DNA of 64,000 nt from Halosolutus amylolyticus (GCF_023566055.1 NZ_JALIQP010000003.1:372001-436000), one strand, 5' to 3'. Counted from the stretch's first letter, positions 25,843 to 35,029 are shown. The notes: generated by a model not told the origin, from the sequence alone. Numbers and translations are program-made.

Positions 25843-26445
25843 ATGAACGGATACGTGAGTCGATCGACTTCCCGCCGTCGATTCCTGGGCGTCGTCGGGA
25901 CCGGCGTCCCCGTCGGCGTCACCGGCTGTCTCGGCGGGACCGGCGACGACGGTAACGACGACGGTGACGGCGAACACCAGTACGCAACGGACGTCGAGCA
26001 CCCCGGCGACGAACCCCTCGAATTTACCGGCGAGTACGTCTGCCCGGTCTGTAACATGATCCCGGCTGACTACCCGACGTGGCGGTGCCAGCTCGCCCAC
26101 GAGGACGGCCAGGGGGCGCTGTTCGACACGCCGGGCTGTCTGTTCGCGTACTACGCCGCGCCCCCGACGGACGCGGAAATCACCGCGGCGTGGGTTACCG
26201 ACTTCGAAAGCGAGGCCCTCGTCGACGGCTTCGAGGCATCGTACGTGCTCGTTACGGACGACGCTGCGGTCCCCGAGGAGACGATGGGGATCAATCCGCG
26301 CCCGTTCGAGAACCGCGAGGACGCCGTCGCCTACCTCGACGAGTGGGACGCCGAGGACCTGACCGAGGACGACGTCGTCGAACTGACCGACGTCGATCGG
26401 GAGATCGCCGCGATCTATCGGGGGAACCGGCTTCCCGACGAGTAG
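25843..26445 (+). CDS. nosL: NosL family copper-binding lipoprotein
   Basis: This 200-residue protein starts with a Tat signal (SRRRFLGVVGTGVPVGVTGC) whose lipobox cysteine is at residue 28. After an acidic linker comes EYVCPVCNMIPADYP, the CxxCxM copper site of NosL. NosL helps to load copper into nitrous oxide reductase. None of nosZ, nosD, nosF or nosY is nearby, so this copy may serve another copper enzyme or work in trans. A TATA-like gcaggtatat sits too close to the ATG to be its promoter. Confidence 0.87.
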   Translation: MNGYVSRSTSRRRFLGVVGTGVPVGVTGCLGGTGDDGNDDGDGEHQYATDVEHPGDEPLEFTGEYVCPVCNMIPADYPTWRCQLAHEDGQGALFDTPGCLFAYYAAPPTDAEITAAWVTDFESEALVDGFEASYVLVTDDAAVPEETMGINPRPFENREDAVAYLDEWDAEDLTEDDVVELTDVDREIAAIYRGNRLPDE

Positions 26446-26478
26446 GCAGCAGAAATTCGTCGCGGTGGACCGATCGCC

Positions 26479-27348
26479 TCAGCCGCGGCGGTGGATCCAG
26501 ATCACGCCGGTCAGGACGAGCGCGCCGCCGGCGACGGTGCTGGCCGTGATCGGCTCGGCCAGCACGACGGCACCGAGGACGACGGCGACGGCGGGTTCGG
26601 CGGTGCTGACGACGCTCGCCCGGCTCGCACCGATTCGCCGCAGGCCGGCGTACAGCGCGAGGATGGGGCCGACGGTCCCGACCACGCCGAGTCCGAGCAA
26701 GACCCCCCACGCGGTCGTCGCCGTCGCCGCCGGGAGCGTCACCGCGCCGGTCGCGATGCCGTACAGCCCGAAGACGGTTCCCGCGGCGGGAAGCACGTAC
26801 GCCGTGAGCACCTCCGGGTCGGCCGACTCGAGGACCCGTTCGCTCCCCATCACGTAGCCGGCGTAGGCGAGCGCCGAGCCGAGCATGATGAGGACGCCCC
26901 TGGGATCGGCACCGGCGGGGTCCGCCCCGACGATCAGGACGACGCCCCCGAGCGCGAGCGCGAGCGCCACCACCAGCGATCGGCTGATCCGGCCGGGGTT
27001 CGTGACCAGCGTCGCACCGACGACGAACGCGGGGAACGTGTAGAGGACGATCGCGACCAGGCCGGCGGTCATGTACTCGAGCGCCCAGAAGTAGAACCCG
27101 CTCATCGCACCGTACCCACAGACGCCGAGGAGGACGGCCCAGCCGAGCGTCCGGCCCCGGAGCAGGCTGGCCCGACCGCGCAGTGCCAGCAGGGCCCAGA
27201 GGACGAGCGTCGCGGTCGCGAACCGGAACCCCAGCACCGTCGGGATCGACAGGCCGACGTCGCTCGCGATCGTCCCGAAGATGCCCACGGTCCCGAAGCC
27301 CGTCGCGGCGACGAGCACGTACGCGATTCCCGTGGCCTCCTCGTCCAT
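26479..27348 (-). CDS. DMT superfamily (EamA) transporter
   Basis: This 289-residue protein has ten predicted membrane helices in two EamA repeats. The first repeat is about 5-135 and the second about 150-288, with the family motif near each end (for example STAEPAVAVVLGAVVLAEPITAS). The protein probably exports or imports small metabolites. Start is the ATG at 27348. It is divergent from a second DMT gene 97 bases away; the two proteins are only distantly alike. Confidence 0.88.
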   Translation of the reverse strand: MDEEATGIAYVLVAATGFGTVGIFGTIASDVGLSIPTVLGFRFATATLVLWALLALRGRASLLRGRTLGWAVLLGVCGYGAMSGFYFWALEYMTAGLVAIVLYTFPAFVVGATLVTNPGRISRSLVVALALALGGVVLIVGADPAGADPRGVLIMLGSALAYAGYVMGSERVLESADPEVLTAYVLPAAGTVFGLYGIATGAVTLPAATATTAWGVLLGLGVVGTVGPILALYAGLRRIGASRASVVSTAEPAVAVVLGAVVLAEPITASTVAGGALVLTGVIWIHRRG

Positions 27349-27445
27349 ACGAACTGGCTGTCGTTCTGTGGCAAAGTCCCGGCGGTTTCCGGTCGACGTG
27401 TCGCGTTTCGCAACGTGTTTGAGGTGTCGGATATTCGAGGGGGAC

Positions 27446-28369
27446 GTGAACCGATCGGACCTCGAGGTGACGCCGGTCGCCGCGCTGGCGTTCGCGGTGT
27501 TCGCCGCCAGCACCAGCGCGATTCTCGTCCGGTGGAGTACGGCCCCGAGTTCGATCGCGGCGTTCTACCGGGTGCTGTTCACGACGACGTTGGTCGCGCC
27601 GATCGCACTCCTGTCCTATCGCGAGGAGTTCGGGCGGCTCTCGTGGACCGATCTCGGCTTCGCGATCGTCGCCGGCGTCGCGCTCGCGGTCCACTTCGCG
27701 GCCTGGTTCGAGAGCCTGAACCACACGAGCGTCGCCGCCAGCGTGACCCTCGTCCAGACCCAGCCGATCTTCGTCGCGCTCGGCGCGGCGCTGGTGCTGG
27801 GCGAGCGCGTCAACCGCGAGACGGTCGTCGGCATCGCGATCGCGATCGTCGGTGCGGCGGCGATGTCGTTCGGCGACGCCGGCGAGGCGCCGATCTCGGA
27901 CACGACGCTGTACGGGAACTCGCTCGCCCTGCTGGGGGCGATCACCGTCGCGGGCTACGTCCTCGCCGGCCGATCGATCCGTCAGCGGGTCTCGCTGTTC
28001 CCGTACGTAACCGTCGTCTACACCGCCTGTGCGCTGACGCTCGGGCTCCTGGTGGGCGCGCAGGGCCACGCCTACCTCGCCTATCCGCCCCGCGAGTGGC
28101 TCCTCTTTCTCGGGATGGCGATCGGCCCGGGTATCCTCGGTCACACGATCGTCAACTGGGTCCTGAAACACCTCGAGTCGGTCGTGGTGAGCGTCGGCTG
28201 GCTCGGCGAACCCGTCGGCGCGACGCTTCTCGCGCTCGTCCTGCTCGCCGAGGTGCCCGACGCGATCACGATCGCGGGCGGGGCGATCGTCCTCGCGGGA
28301 ATCTACGTGACGACGATCGAGCGGGAGCGACGACGCGGGCCGGAGGACGCGCCAGCAACGGACGACTGA
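27446..28369 (+). CDS. DMT superfamily (EamA) transporter
   Basis: This 307-residue, ten-helix transporter has two EamA repeats (about 8-150 and 160-295). The motifs include TLVQTQPIFVALGAALVLGERVN and WLGEPVGATLLALVLLAEVP. I choose the GTG at 27446 (reading NRSDLEVTPVAALAF) because helix one starts just after it; the open frame extends upstream without membrane character. It is divergent from the other DMT gene and converges on queC. Confidence 0.85.
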   Translation: MNRSDLEVTPVAALAFAVFAASTSAILVRWSTAPSSIAAFYRVLFTTTLVAPIALLSYREEFGRLSWTDLGFAIVAGVALAVHFAAWFESLNHTSVAASVTLVQTQPIFVALGAALVLGERVNRETVVGIAIAIVGAAAMSFGDAGEAPISDTTLYGNSLALLGAITVAGYVLAGRSIRQRVSLFPYVTVVYTACALTLGLLVGAQGHAYLAYPPREWLLFLGMAIGPGILGHTIVNWVLKHLESVVVSVGWLGEPVGATLLALVLLAEVPDAITIAGGAIVLAGIYVTTIERERRRGPEDAPATDD

Positions 28370-28393
28370 CGACCAGCAGTCCGTGGCCAGTCC

Positions 28394-29122
28394 TCACTCG
28401 TCGACGTAGGTCGGCCGTTCCGCGTACGCGATCGGATCCCGAACGCCGACGTTCTGGAACGCCTGGAGCCGGAAGGCGCAGGCGTCGCAGGTGCCACACG
28501 CCGGTTCGTTCTCGCGGTAGCAACTCCACGTGTGTTCGTACGGGACCCCGAGGTCCACGCCGTGACGGGCGATGTCCGTTTTCGACCAGTCGACGAACGG
28601 GGCCTCGATCGCGATCTCGGTCTCGGGTTTCGTTCCGACGTCGACCACCTGCTCGAAGGCCTCGAAGAACTCGGGGCGGCAGTCGGGATACCCCGAGAAG
28701 TCCTCGCTGTGGGCACCGATGAAGACGGCCCCGCAGTCGTTCGCCTCGGCGTAGGAGACGGCCATCGCGAGCAGGTTCGCGTTCCGGAACGGGACGTAAG
28801 AGGTGGGGATCTCCTCGCTCTCCATGTCGGCGTCCGCGACTGCCATCTCGTCGTCGGTGAGGCTCGAGGCCCCGATCGCCGAGAGGTGGCCGGTCTCGAT
28901 CCGCAGGAAGTCCGCGGCGTCTACGTCGTCCGCGAGGCGGCGAGCACACTCGAGTTCGCGATCCTCGGTGCGCTGGCCGTAGGAGGTGTGCAGGGCGTAG
29001 ATCTCACACCCGCGGTCGCGGGCCTCGTAGGCGGCGGTGGCGCTGTCCATGCCGCCCGAGAGGAGGACGACGGCGCGGTCGGCGGGCGATTCGTCGGTCG
29101 TGGCGTCGGTGTCTGCGGTCAT
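28394..29122 (-). CDS. queC: 7-cyano-7-deazaguanine synthase
   Basis: QueC turns 7-carboxy-7-deazaguanine into preQ0 with ATP and ammonia; in archaea preQ0 is inserted into tRNA by TGT to form archaeosine. The 242-residue protein has the PP-loop SGGMDS at residues 22-27 and a zinc site of four cysteines near the C-terminus (CYRENEPACGTCDAC). It is the last gene of a queD-queE-queC cluster, 57 bases after queE; that gap contains a short cgatcgtc repeat. Confidence 0.95.
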   Translation of the reverse strand: MTADTDATTDESPADRAVVLLSGGMDSATAAYEARDRGCEIYALHTSYGQRTEDRELECARRLADDVDAADFLRIETGHLSAIGASSLTDDEMAVADADMESEEIPTSYVPFRNANLLAMAVSYAEANDCGAVFIGAHSEDFSGYPDCRPEFFEAFEQVVDVGTKPETEIAIEAPFVDWSKTDIARHGVDLGVPYEHTWSCYRENEPACGTCDACAFRLQAFQNVGVRDPIAYAERPTYVDE

Positions 29123-29179
29123 CGTGAGGTCGAGGGCTCGGTCGTCGGTGCGATCGTCAGTACGATCGTCGGCAGGCGG

Positions 29180-29980
29180 TTACGTCTCGGGCGCGTCGTT
29201 CCAGAGGTCGACGTGGAGGCGCGGGGTGTACCGGAACCCGTGTTCCATCGCGAGGTCGGCGACACGGGTGCGCGTCTCCGCGAGTCGTTCCCGGGTCGCG
29301 CCCTCGGGCATCAGGAGCACGTCGTCGTCGCGGATCGGGACGGCCGCGGCGTCGCGAAGGTCGGCGAGCACCTCGCGGATCTCGGGCATGTCGTCCGCGT
29401 CGCTCACGACGAACTTCAGCTGGAACTCGTACGCGTCGACGAGTCCCGCCAGCGCGTCGAGATCGATTCGATCGCGCTCGTGGCGCTCCGCCCAGGGTCC
29501 CGCGTCGGCGCCGTCCGGGGCGCGATCGGGCGTCGGGGTACTGCTCGCGAGTTTCGGGCTGACGGAGGCGAGATCGATCGGCGCGTCCCGGACGATCGTC
29601 CCGTTCGTCTCGACGGTGGTGTGATAGCCCCGGTCGTCGAGCGCCTCGAGCAGCGCCACGCTCGCGTCGTGGATCATCGGCTCCCCGCCCGTGAGGACGA
29701 CGTGGTCGGCCGCGTCGTACGATTCGACCTCGGCGACGATGTCGTCGACGTCGAGCCAGGCGTGAGTCGGTTCCCAGGAGGTGTGATAGGAGTCACAGAA
29801 CCAGCACCGGAGGTTACAGCCGCTCGTGCGGACGAACACCGAGGGAACGCCGGCGAGCCGTCCCTCTCCCTGCAGCGAGTAGAACAGTTCGTTGATCGGG
29901 AGGGCGTCGGTCGCGTCGTCCGGCCGATCGCCGGGAGCGACGCTCGCGTCGCCCGGGTCGGCCGAGTCGGAGACGGGCAT
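29180..29980 (-). CDS. queE: 7-carboxy-7-deazaguanine synthase (radical SAM)
   Basis: QueE rearranges 6-carboxy-tetrahydropterin to 7-carboxy-7-deazaguanine. The 266-residue protein has the radical SAM cluster motif CxxxCxxC with C55, C59 and C62 (SGCNLRCWFC). The preceding NELFYSLQGEGRLAGVPSVF segment is diagnostic of QueE. It starts one base after the queD stop, so the two are surely co-transcribed. Confidence 0.95.
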   Translation of the reverse strand: MPVSDSADPGDASVAPGDRPDDATDALPINELFYSLQGEGRLAGVPSVFVRTSGCNLRCWFCDSYHTSWEPTHAWLDVDDIVAEVESYDAADHVVLTGGEPMIHDASVALLEALDDRGYHTTVETNGTIVRDAPIDLASVSPKLASSTPTPDRAPDGADAGPWAERHERDRIDLDALAGLVDAYEFQLKFVVSDADDMPEIREVLADLRDAAAVPIRDDDVLLMPEGATRERLAETRTRVADLAMEHGFRYTPRLHVDLWNDAPET

Positions 29981-29981
29981 C

Positions 29982-30458
29982 TCAGAACTGCCCCCCGCCG
30001 CAGAGTTCGCTGGTCTCGTTGACCTGGACGGCGGCGTCGGTGACGGTGTCCGGGAGCGCAGCCGCCAGTTTCTCCTCGAGGAGGACGCTCATCACCTCCG
30101 CCGTCGGCGGATGGTCGAGGACGACGACGGCGTCGCTGTCGCCGGCCGCCTCGAACGCCTCGACGAGCGGGTCCCCCGCCTCGAGGAGAAACCTGTGATC
30201 CCACTCTTCGATTACCTCGGTAATATCGCCCTTGTCGGCGACCCACCCCTCCGCGGTGAGTTCGCCGGCCAGGGTGACGCTCACCTCGTAGTTGTGCCCG
30301 TGCGGGCGCGAGCACTTCCCGTCGTGGTGCAGGATCCGATGCCCGGTGCTGATCCTGATCGGCCGATCGCGACCCACGTGGAGCACTCGCCGCGTGCCAA
30401 CGACGCCGTCGGCGGCCTCGCCGTCGATAGAATCGTCCGCGTCGACGCCATCAATCAT
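29982..30458 (-). CDS. queD: 6-carboxy-5,6,7,8-tetrahydropterin synthase (6-pyruvoyl-tetrahydropterin synthase family)
   Basis: QueD makes 6-carboxy-tetrahydropterin from dihydroneopterin triphosphate, the step before QueE. The 158-residue protein shows the zinc histidines H40 (ISTGHRI) and H53/H55 (RPHGHNY) with the catalytic cysteine C49 between them. It is the promoter-proximal gene of the preQ0 cluster. The upstream minus-strand sequence has a TATA-like gttaagtac about 27-30 bases ahead of the ATG. Confidence 0.93.
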   Translation of the reverse strand: MIDGVDADDSIDGEAADGVVGTRRVLHVGRDRPIRISTGHRILHHDGKCSRPHGHNYEVSVTLAGELTAEGWVADKGDITEVIEEWDHRFLLEAGDPLVEAFEAAGDSDAVVVLDHPPTAEVMSVLLEEKLAAALPDTVTDAAVQVNETSELCGGGQF

Positions 30459-30638
30459 ACTCCAGTATTCTCGAGAGAGTACTTAACTCTGGCCGATCGC
30501 CGGTCGACGTGTCGCGTGTCGGAATCGCTTTTGGGACGACCCGATGAGCGGACGACTGGAAAATCGGGATCCGGGACACGAGCCCGTCTCACGGGCCCGC
30601 CACCACGTCCGGAGATCGATTCGGACGCTGACGCCGGC

Positions 30639-30995
30639 TCAATCCTCGAGTTGGTCCTGGAGCCTGTTTTTGGCCTCCGTACGGCGCTTGCGCGAGAACT
30701 CGGGCTGGTCGTTCGAGAAGTCGATCTCGATCTCGTCGACCGTTCGCCGGTAGATGTTCGTCCGTCGTCCCTCCTCGGAGAGCTGTCGCCCCTCGCAGGT
30801 CAACAGCCCCGCGTCGACGAGTTCCTCGATCCGCCGATAGCAGGTCGCGATCGGGATCTCGATGTCGTCGCTCAGTGCCTGTGCTGACTTCGGGGTCCCG
30901 GCTGCACAGAGGATCTCCGCGCTGTACTTGCTTCCCAGTGCCGAGAGGATCGCCCCCGATTCCGGCTCGTCTCCTGTCGTCCCGCCACGTGACAT
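30639..30995 (-). CDS. Winged helix-turn-helix transcriptional regulator (ArsR/MarR-like)
   Basis: This 118-residue protein is a single winged-helix domain. AILSALGSKYSAEILCAAG leads into PKSAQALSDDIEIPIATCYRRIEELVDAG, the recognition helix, followed by a wing with charged C-terminal sequence. It probably acts as a dimeric repressor or activator. It lies upstream of, and on the same strand as, queD and is separated by 180 bases, so it may be independent. Confidence 0.8.
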   Translation of the reverse strand: MSRGGTTGDEPESGAILSALGSKYSAEILCAAGTPKSAQALSDDIEIPIATCYRRIEELVDAGLLTCEGRQLSEEGRRTNIYRRTVDEIEIDFSNDQPEFSRKRRTEAKNRLQDQLED

Positions 30996-31140
30996 CGGTT
31001 CACAGTTTCTAATTATCAGAATTGAATCTTGCGGTTATCATGAGTGTCCGTTTATGTGGTGTTTCTGGGATGGGCGACGAGACCTGTAGTCGGACCGGCG
31101 GGACGAGAACCATTTGACGCGGCGGTTCGAAGGCTTCGGT

Positions 31141-31824
31141 ATGAACGTCGCGGTCGTCACGGTCGGAGACGAACTGCTCGCGGGACGAACGACGGACACG
31201 AACGCCACGTGGCTCTGTGAACGGTTCGCCGAGCGGGGCGTCGGCGTCGAGCGCGTCACGACGGTCCCGGATCGAGTCGCGGACATCGCCCGAGTCGTCA
31301 ACGAGTACCGCGCGGCGTACGAAGCGGTCGTCGTGACCGGTGGGCTCGGCCCGACGCACGACGACGTGACCATGGAGGGCGTCGCCGCGGCCCTCGGCCG
31401 CGACCTCGAGGAACACGAGGCGGCCCTCGCGTGGCTCGAGGAAGACGGCTACTCGCGGGCCGACCTGACGGAGGGAACGACGGAGTTGCCGGCGGGAGCG
31501 CGGGCGCTCCACAACGAGGCGGGGGTCGCGCCCGGCGCGGTCCTCGAGGGGGTCTACGTCCTTCCCGGCGTGCCAGACGAGATGAAAACGATGTTCGAGA
31601 CGATCGCGCCGGAGTTTACGGGCGATCCGACCTACCGGGAGGAAGTCGTCGCGGCCGAACCCGAGAGCGCACTCCTCGATCGGATCGCGCTGTTACGCCA
31701 GGAGTTCGACGTCTCCGTCGGGAGCTATCCCGGCGAGTCGGTCCGGATCGCGATCGAGAGCACGGACGAGGCGACCGTCGCGGCGGCTGCGGCGTGGCTT
31801 CGCGATCGGGTCGAGTCCCCCTGA
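31141..31824 (+). CDS. CinA-like molybdopterin-binding domain protein
   Basis: This 227-residue protein corresponds to the N-terminal half of CinA (COG1058). VAVVTVGDELLAGRTTDTNATWLC opens the MoCF/MogA-like fold, and VVTGGLGPTHDDVTMEGVA is the second motif. The C-terminal nicotinamide-nucleotide amidase domain is absent, as in other archaea. The role in archaea is unsettled (pyrophosphatase acting on ADP-ribose-like nucleotides in the full-length relatives). The start is the ATG at 31141. Confidence 0.88.
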   Translation: MNVAVVTVGDELLAGRTTDTNATWLCERFAERGVGVERVTTVPDRVADIARVVNEYRAAYEAVVVTGGLGPTHDDVTMEGVAAALGRDLEEHEAALAWLEEDGYSRADLTEGTTELPAGARALHNEAGVAPGAVLEGVYVLPGVPDEMKTMFETIAPEFTGDPTYREEVVAAEPESALLDRIALLRQEFDVSVGSYPGESVRIAIESTDEATVAAAAAWLRDRVESP

Positions 31825-31957
31825 CGACTGGCTCCGAGCGCGGCCCGGCGCTCGTCATCCGTACAGCGACCGTCTCATACGGTTTACTGTGAGTTATTTC
31901 CGGCGCAACCGCGATCCGGGCGGCGGTTGTGCCGGTAAATCGGTACAGCAATCCGTC

Positions 31958-32080
31958 TCAGCGGTAGAGGTAGATCAGCCAGACGACGGTGACCAGGAGG
32001 CCGAGGAGCAACACTCCCCAGCCGACGATACCGATTGGTAGCGGCGACTCCGATGCGAGCGGCAAGACCAGTTCGTTCAT
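31958..32080 (-). CDS. 40-residue single-span membrane microprotein
   Basis: A short minus-strand frame reads MNELVLPLASESPLPIGIVG, then a strongly hydrophobic helix (about residues 17-37: WGVLLLGLLVTVVWLIYLY) and a final Arg. ATG is at 32080 and TGA at 31958. Codon use is like neighbours and the single membrane span is clear. Small membrane proteins of this kind are frequent between haloarchaeal genes. No homologue is recognised. Confidence 0.6.
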   Translation of the reverse strand: MNELVLPLASESPLPIGIVGWGVLLLGLLVTVVWLIYLYR

Positions 32081-32206
32081 ACCCGCCGGTCGGTCCCGTG
32101 CCCTCTTAATATTTCAGATCCCGGACGGGCGGCTGCGAGCGGCGGTCGGGAACCGTCGTCCGGACAGACCACACACCTCTTTGCGTCGGCCCACTATCTC
32201 CCGCGC

Positions 32207-33373
32207 ATGAAGTCTCTCGGCGTCGTCGTCAACCCGATCGCGGGGATGGGTGGTCGGGTCGGGCTGAAGGGAACCGACGGGAACGTCGCGGAGGCGCGCC
32301 GCCGGGGTGCCGAACCGCGCGCGCCCGATCGGGCGCGGACCGCGCTGTCGGCGCTCCATCGCCGCCGGCCGGACTGCACCGTCTACACGGCCGCGGCCGT
32401 GATGGGCGAGTACGCGGCTCGCGAGGCGGGCTACGAGCCCGAAGTGGTGTACGATCCACGGGAGGGGAACGGTGACGGGAACCCGGAGAGTGCGTCGGAC
32501 GATGACGGGGGCCCGGCGGCCGAACCGGACGGTGCCACGGACGCGGTCGATCCCGCCGATCCCGGGACGACGGCCGCGGACACCCGCGCGGCGGTGCGGG
32601 CGTTTCTCGATCGCGACGTCGATCTGGTCCTGTTCGTCGGCGGCGACGGGACGGCGGTCGACGTGGCCGAAGTGCTCGAAGCGGACGGCGCCGAGACCCC
32701 GATGCTCGGGGTTCCCGCGGGCGTCAAGATCTACTCGTCGGTGTTCGGCGTCACCCCGGCGGACGCGGGACGGATCGCCGCCGAGTTCGATCGGATCGCC
32801 GATCGAGAGGTCAACGACATCGACGAGGACGCCTACCGGGAGGGCGAGGTCCGGTCGGAACTGAGAGCGATCGTGCCGGTTCCCGTGGCGCCCGACGTCC
32901 AGTCCGGCAAACAGGTCGCGAGCGGGAGCGTCGACTCGCTGGCGGCCGGCTTCGCCCGCGAGGTCGAGTCCGATCGAACCTACGTCTTCGGCCCCGGAAG
33001 CACCGTCGGGGCGATCGAGTCCGAACTGGGGATCGACCCCTCCCCGCTCGGCGTCGACGTCTGGCGCGACGGCGACGTGCTCGCACGCGACGCCTCCGAG
33101 TCCGAGATTCTCGACGTCCTCGAATCCCCGGCGACGATCGTCGTCTCCCCGATCGGCGGACAGGGCTTCATTTTCGGCCGCGGGAACCACCAGATTTCCC
33201 CGGCCGTCATCGATCGGGCCGACGAGATCGAGGTCGTCGCGTCCGGAACCAAACTCGACGGGATCGGCGCGCTCCGGGTCGACACCGACGACGAGGACGT
33301 CGACGACGCGCTACGGGGCTGGCAACAGGTCCGGACGGGACGGTTCACGACCCGACTGGTGAAGGTCGTCTGA
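32207..33373 (+). CDS. ATP-NAD kinase family protein (COG3199 type)
   Basis: This 388-residue protein starts GVVVNPIAGMGGRVGLKGTDG and has VLFVGGDGTAVDVAEVL near residue 142, the GGDGT motif of the NAD kinase/diacylglycerol kinase fold. LGVPAGVKIYSSVFGVTP follows. An acidic, low-complexity insert lies at about 85-125. The C-terminus has SPIGGQGFIFGRGNHQISP. It resembles the AcoX-like gene at 16417 in fold only. The substrate is unknown; NAD phosphorylation is possible but unproven in this branch. Confidence 0.82.
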   Translation: MKSLGVVVNPIAGMGGRVGLKGTDGNVAEARRRGAEPRAPDRARTALSALHRRRPDCTVYTAAAVMGEYAAREAGYEPEVVYDPREGNGDGNPESASDDDGGPAAEPDGATDAVDPADPGTTAADTRAAVRAFLDRDVDLVLFVGGDGTAVDVAEVLEADGAETPMLGVPAGVKIYSSVFGVTPADAGRIAAEFDRIADREVNDIDEDAYREGEVRSELRAIVPVPVAPDVQSGKQVASGSVDSLAAGFAREVESDRTYVFGPGSTVGAIESELGIDPSPLGVDVWRDGDVLARDASESEILDVLESPATIVVSPIGGQGFIFGRGNHQISPAVIDRADEIEVVASGTKLDGIGALRVDTDDEDVDDALRGWQQVRTGRFTTRLVKVV

Positions 33374-33438
33374 CGGCGATCGAGGGGGGTCGTTCCGGGG
33401 CTGTATAAGGTGTACCCGGATGCAGGTCCTGAAACTAA

Positions 33439-33487
33439 CCATATAACTACGCGACTCCGATATAATGGCCATATAGTCAAGATTAAG
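33439..33487 (+). promoter_or_regulatory. Promoter region of phoU with ccatata direct repeats
   Basis: The string ccatata occurs at 33439-33445 and 33469-33475, 30 bases apart (about three helical turns), the second inside a tggcca-centred palindrome. A TATA-like agattaagg at 33479-33487 is about 28 bases ahead of the ATG, giving a nearly leaderless transcript. Confidence 0.4.
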
Positions 33488-33511
33488 GTCGGGTCGCGCC
33501 TACCGAGCGAT

Positions 33512-34543
33512 ATGGAAACGCGGAAAGTGCAACGGCTGGGTCCGTCGACGCTGGCGATGACCCTCCCTGCCGAGTGGGCCTCCGAACACGACGTCGAAAA
33601 AGGCGACGAGGTGTCGCTCCGTACCAGCGGCAAGGGCACACTGACGGTGATGCCCGAGTCCGCGAGTTCGGAGGAGACGGAGGCGATTATCCATTCGGAC
33701 GACCTCGACGCCACCGCGGTCGAGCGCGCGATCGTCGCCCAGTACGTGCTCGGTCGCCGGGTCATCCGCATCGAGTGTGAAGACGGGGCGCTCGAGTCGG
33801 AGACGATCAACGCGGTCTACCAGGCCGAGACCCAGTTGATGGGGCTGGGCGTCATCGAGGAGACCCCCGAGAGCATCTCGATCCGATGTTCGGTCGATCC
33901 GGAGGACTTCACGCTCGACAACCTGCTCGAACGGCTCGAGCGAACCGGCCAGACGATGCGAAGCGAGGCGATCAAGGCCCTCGCCCACGGCAACCCGGAT
34001 CTCGCACAGCGCGCGTTGAACCGCGAACGACAGGCCAACAAGATCTTCGTGCTCCTCCTGCGGCTGATCTTCACCGCCTACCAGAACCCGAACCTCGCCC
34101 GCGCGATCGGCCTGAACAGCGGCTTCCCGCTCATCGGCTACCGATCGATCGCGAAGAACCTGGAACTCACCGCCGACAACGCCGAAGACATCGCGGACAT
34201 CGTGATCGAGACCCCGGGCCACAGCCTCAACATCGACAGTTCGGTGATGCGCGAGATCCGGGAACTCAACGACCTGGTCGACGAGATCACCTCGCGAGCG
34301 GTCGAGGCGGCCGTCGAACGCGATTACGACAAGTCCAACGAGGTCCGGGAACTGTTCCACGAGATCTCGAACCGGGAACAGGAGATCCTCTCGGAACTGC
34401 CGGAGATGTCCAACGAGGACCTGTTGCGCGTCCGCGAAGTGCTCGTCAGCCTCCAGCAGACCGCACAGTACGCGATGCGAAACGCGGAAATCTCGGCGAA
34501 CCTCGCGCTGAACGAGGAGTCCGAGTACACGACGATCAACTGA
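33512..34543 (+). CDS. Phosphate uptake regulator PhoU-like, with AbrB-type N-terminal domain
   Basis: This 343-residue protein joins a SpoVT/AbrB swapped-hairpin DNA-binding domain to PhoU-like helical bundles. Residues 1-45 (METRKVQRLGPSTLAMTLPAEWASEHDVEKGDEVSL) are the AbrB part. Two helical PhoU repeats follow at about 115-215 and 230-335, with metal-site style motifs such as NAEDIADIV. This fusion is typical of archaeal PhoU regulators, which tie phosphate supply to transcription. The start is at 33512; the longer frame upstream overlaps the promoter. No pst transporter genes are next to it. Confidence 0.9.
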   Translation: METRKVQRLGPSTLAMTLPAEWASEHDVEKGDEVSLRTSGKGTLTVMPESASSEETEAIIHSDDLDATAVERAIVAQYVLGRRVIRIECEDGALESETINAVYQAETQLMGLGVIEETPESISIRCSVDPEDFTLDNLLERLERTGQTMRSEAIKALAHGNPDLAQRALNRERQANKIFVLLLRLIFTAYQNPNLARAIGLNSGFPLIGYRSIAKNLELTADNAEDIADIVIETPGHSLNIDSSVMREIRELNDLVDEITSRAVEAAVERDYDKSNEVRELFHEISNREQEILSELPEMSNEDLLRVREVLVSLQQTAQYAMRNAEISANLALNEESEYTTIN

Positions 34544-34681
34544 CCGATCGCGCTCGGCCGTCGCGACGACGGGGGATCGGTGTGCCGCCGTCGATCCTGG
34601 GCCGTCGGTTCCGGCCCCGGCCGGTCCGACGCGGGCCGGGAAATGGATGCAATTAAGAAACCCTGTCAGAAACTCCCGATC

Positions 34682-34870
34682 ATGGCTACGCAATCGGAGA
34701 CGACGACGGACAAGGGTGTCGGGCTGACACTCGCGCTCAGTGTGCTCGCGGTCATCGGGGCAGTGCTGATGATCGTCGGCGCGCCCGACATCGAGGCGGC
34801 CTGGGGGTTTGCCGCAGCCGTGCTCTTCAGTTCGCTCGCGGTCGTCGCGATTCACCTGTACTGGGACTAG
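34682..34870 (+). CDS. Small two-span membrane protein
   Basis: A 62-residue protein from the ATG at 34682 (MATQSETTTDKGVGLTLALS) with two hydrophobic helices at about 14-34 and 38-58. It belongs to a class of haloarchaeal proteins of unknown function with one or two spans. The poly-Thr/Gln start and helix pair look like an established small family, but I name no function. Confidence 0.7.
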   Translation: MATQSETTTDKGVGLTLALSVLAVIGAVLMIVGAPDIEAAWGFAAAVLFSSLAVVAIHLYWD

Positions 34871-35029
34871 TTCGCGCGAATCGTCGAACTGACGCTCGCG
34901 GTGTCGGTCGGGTCCGATCGGCAGGCGATCCCCACGCCCTGTGATTCGCTACCGGACCTCGAACCCGTTTTCGCGGCGCGGGTCGGCCGTTAAAAGTTAA
35001 GACTGGCGGCGACCTAGTACCCGGTGACG

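Noticed and set aside
26491-28722. A 743-codon plus-strand open frame over the DMT transporter and QueC genes
   Set aside because: Arg-rich sequence without domains; the real genes on either strand are well supported.
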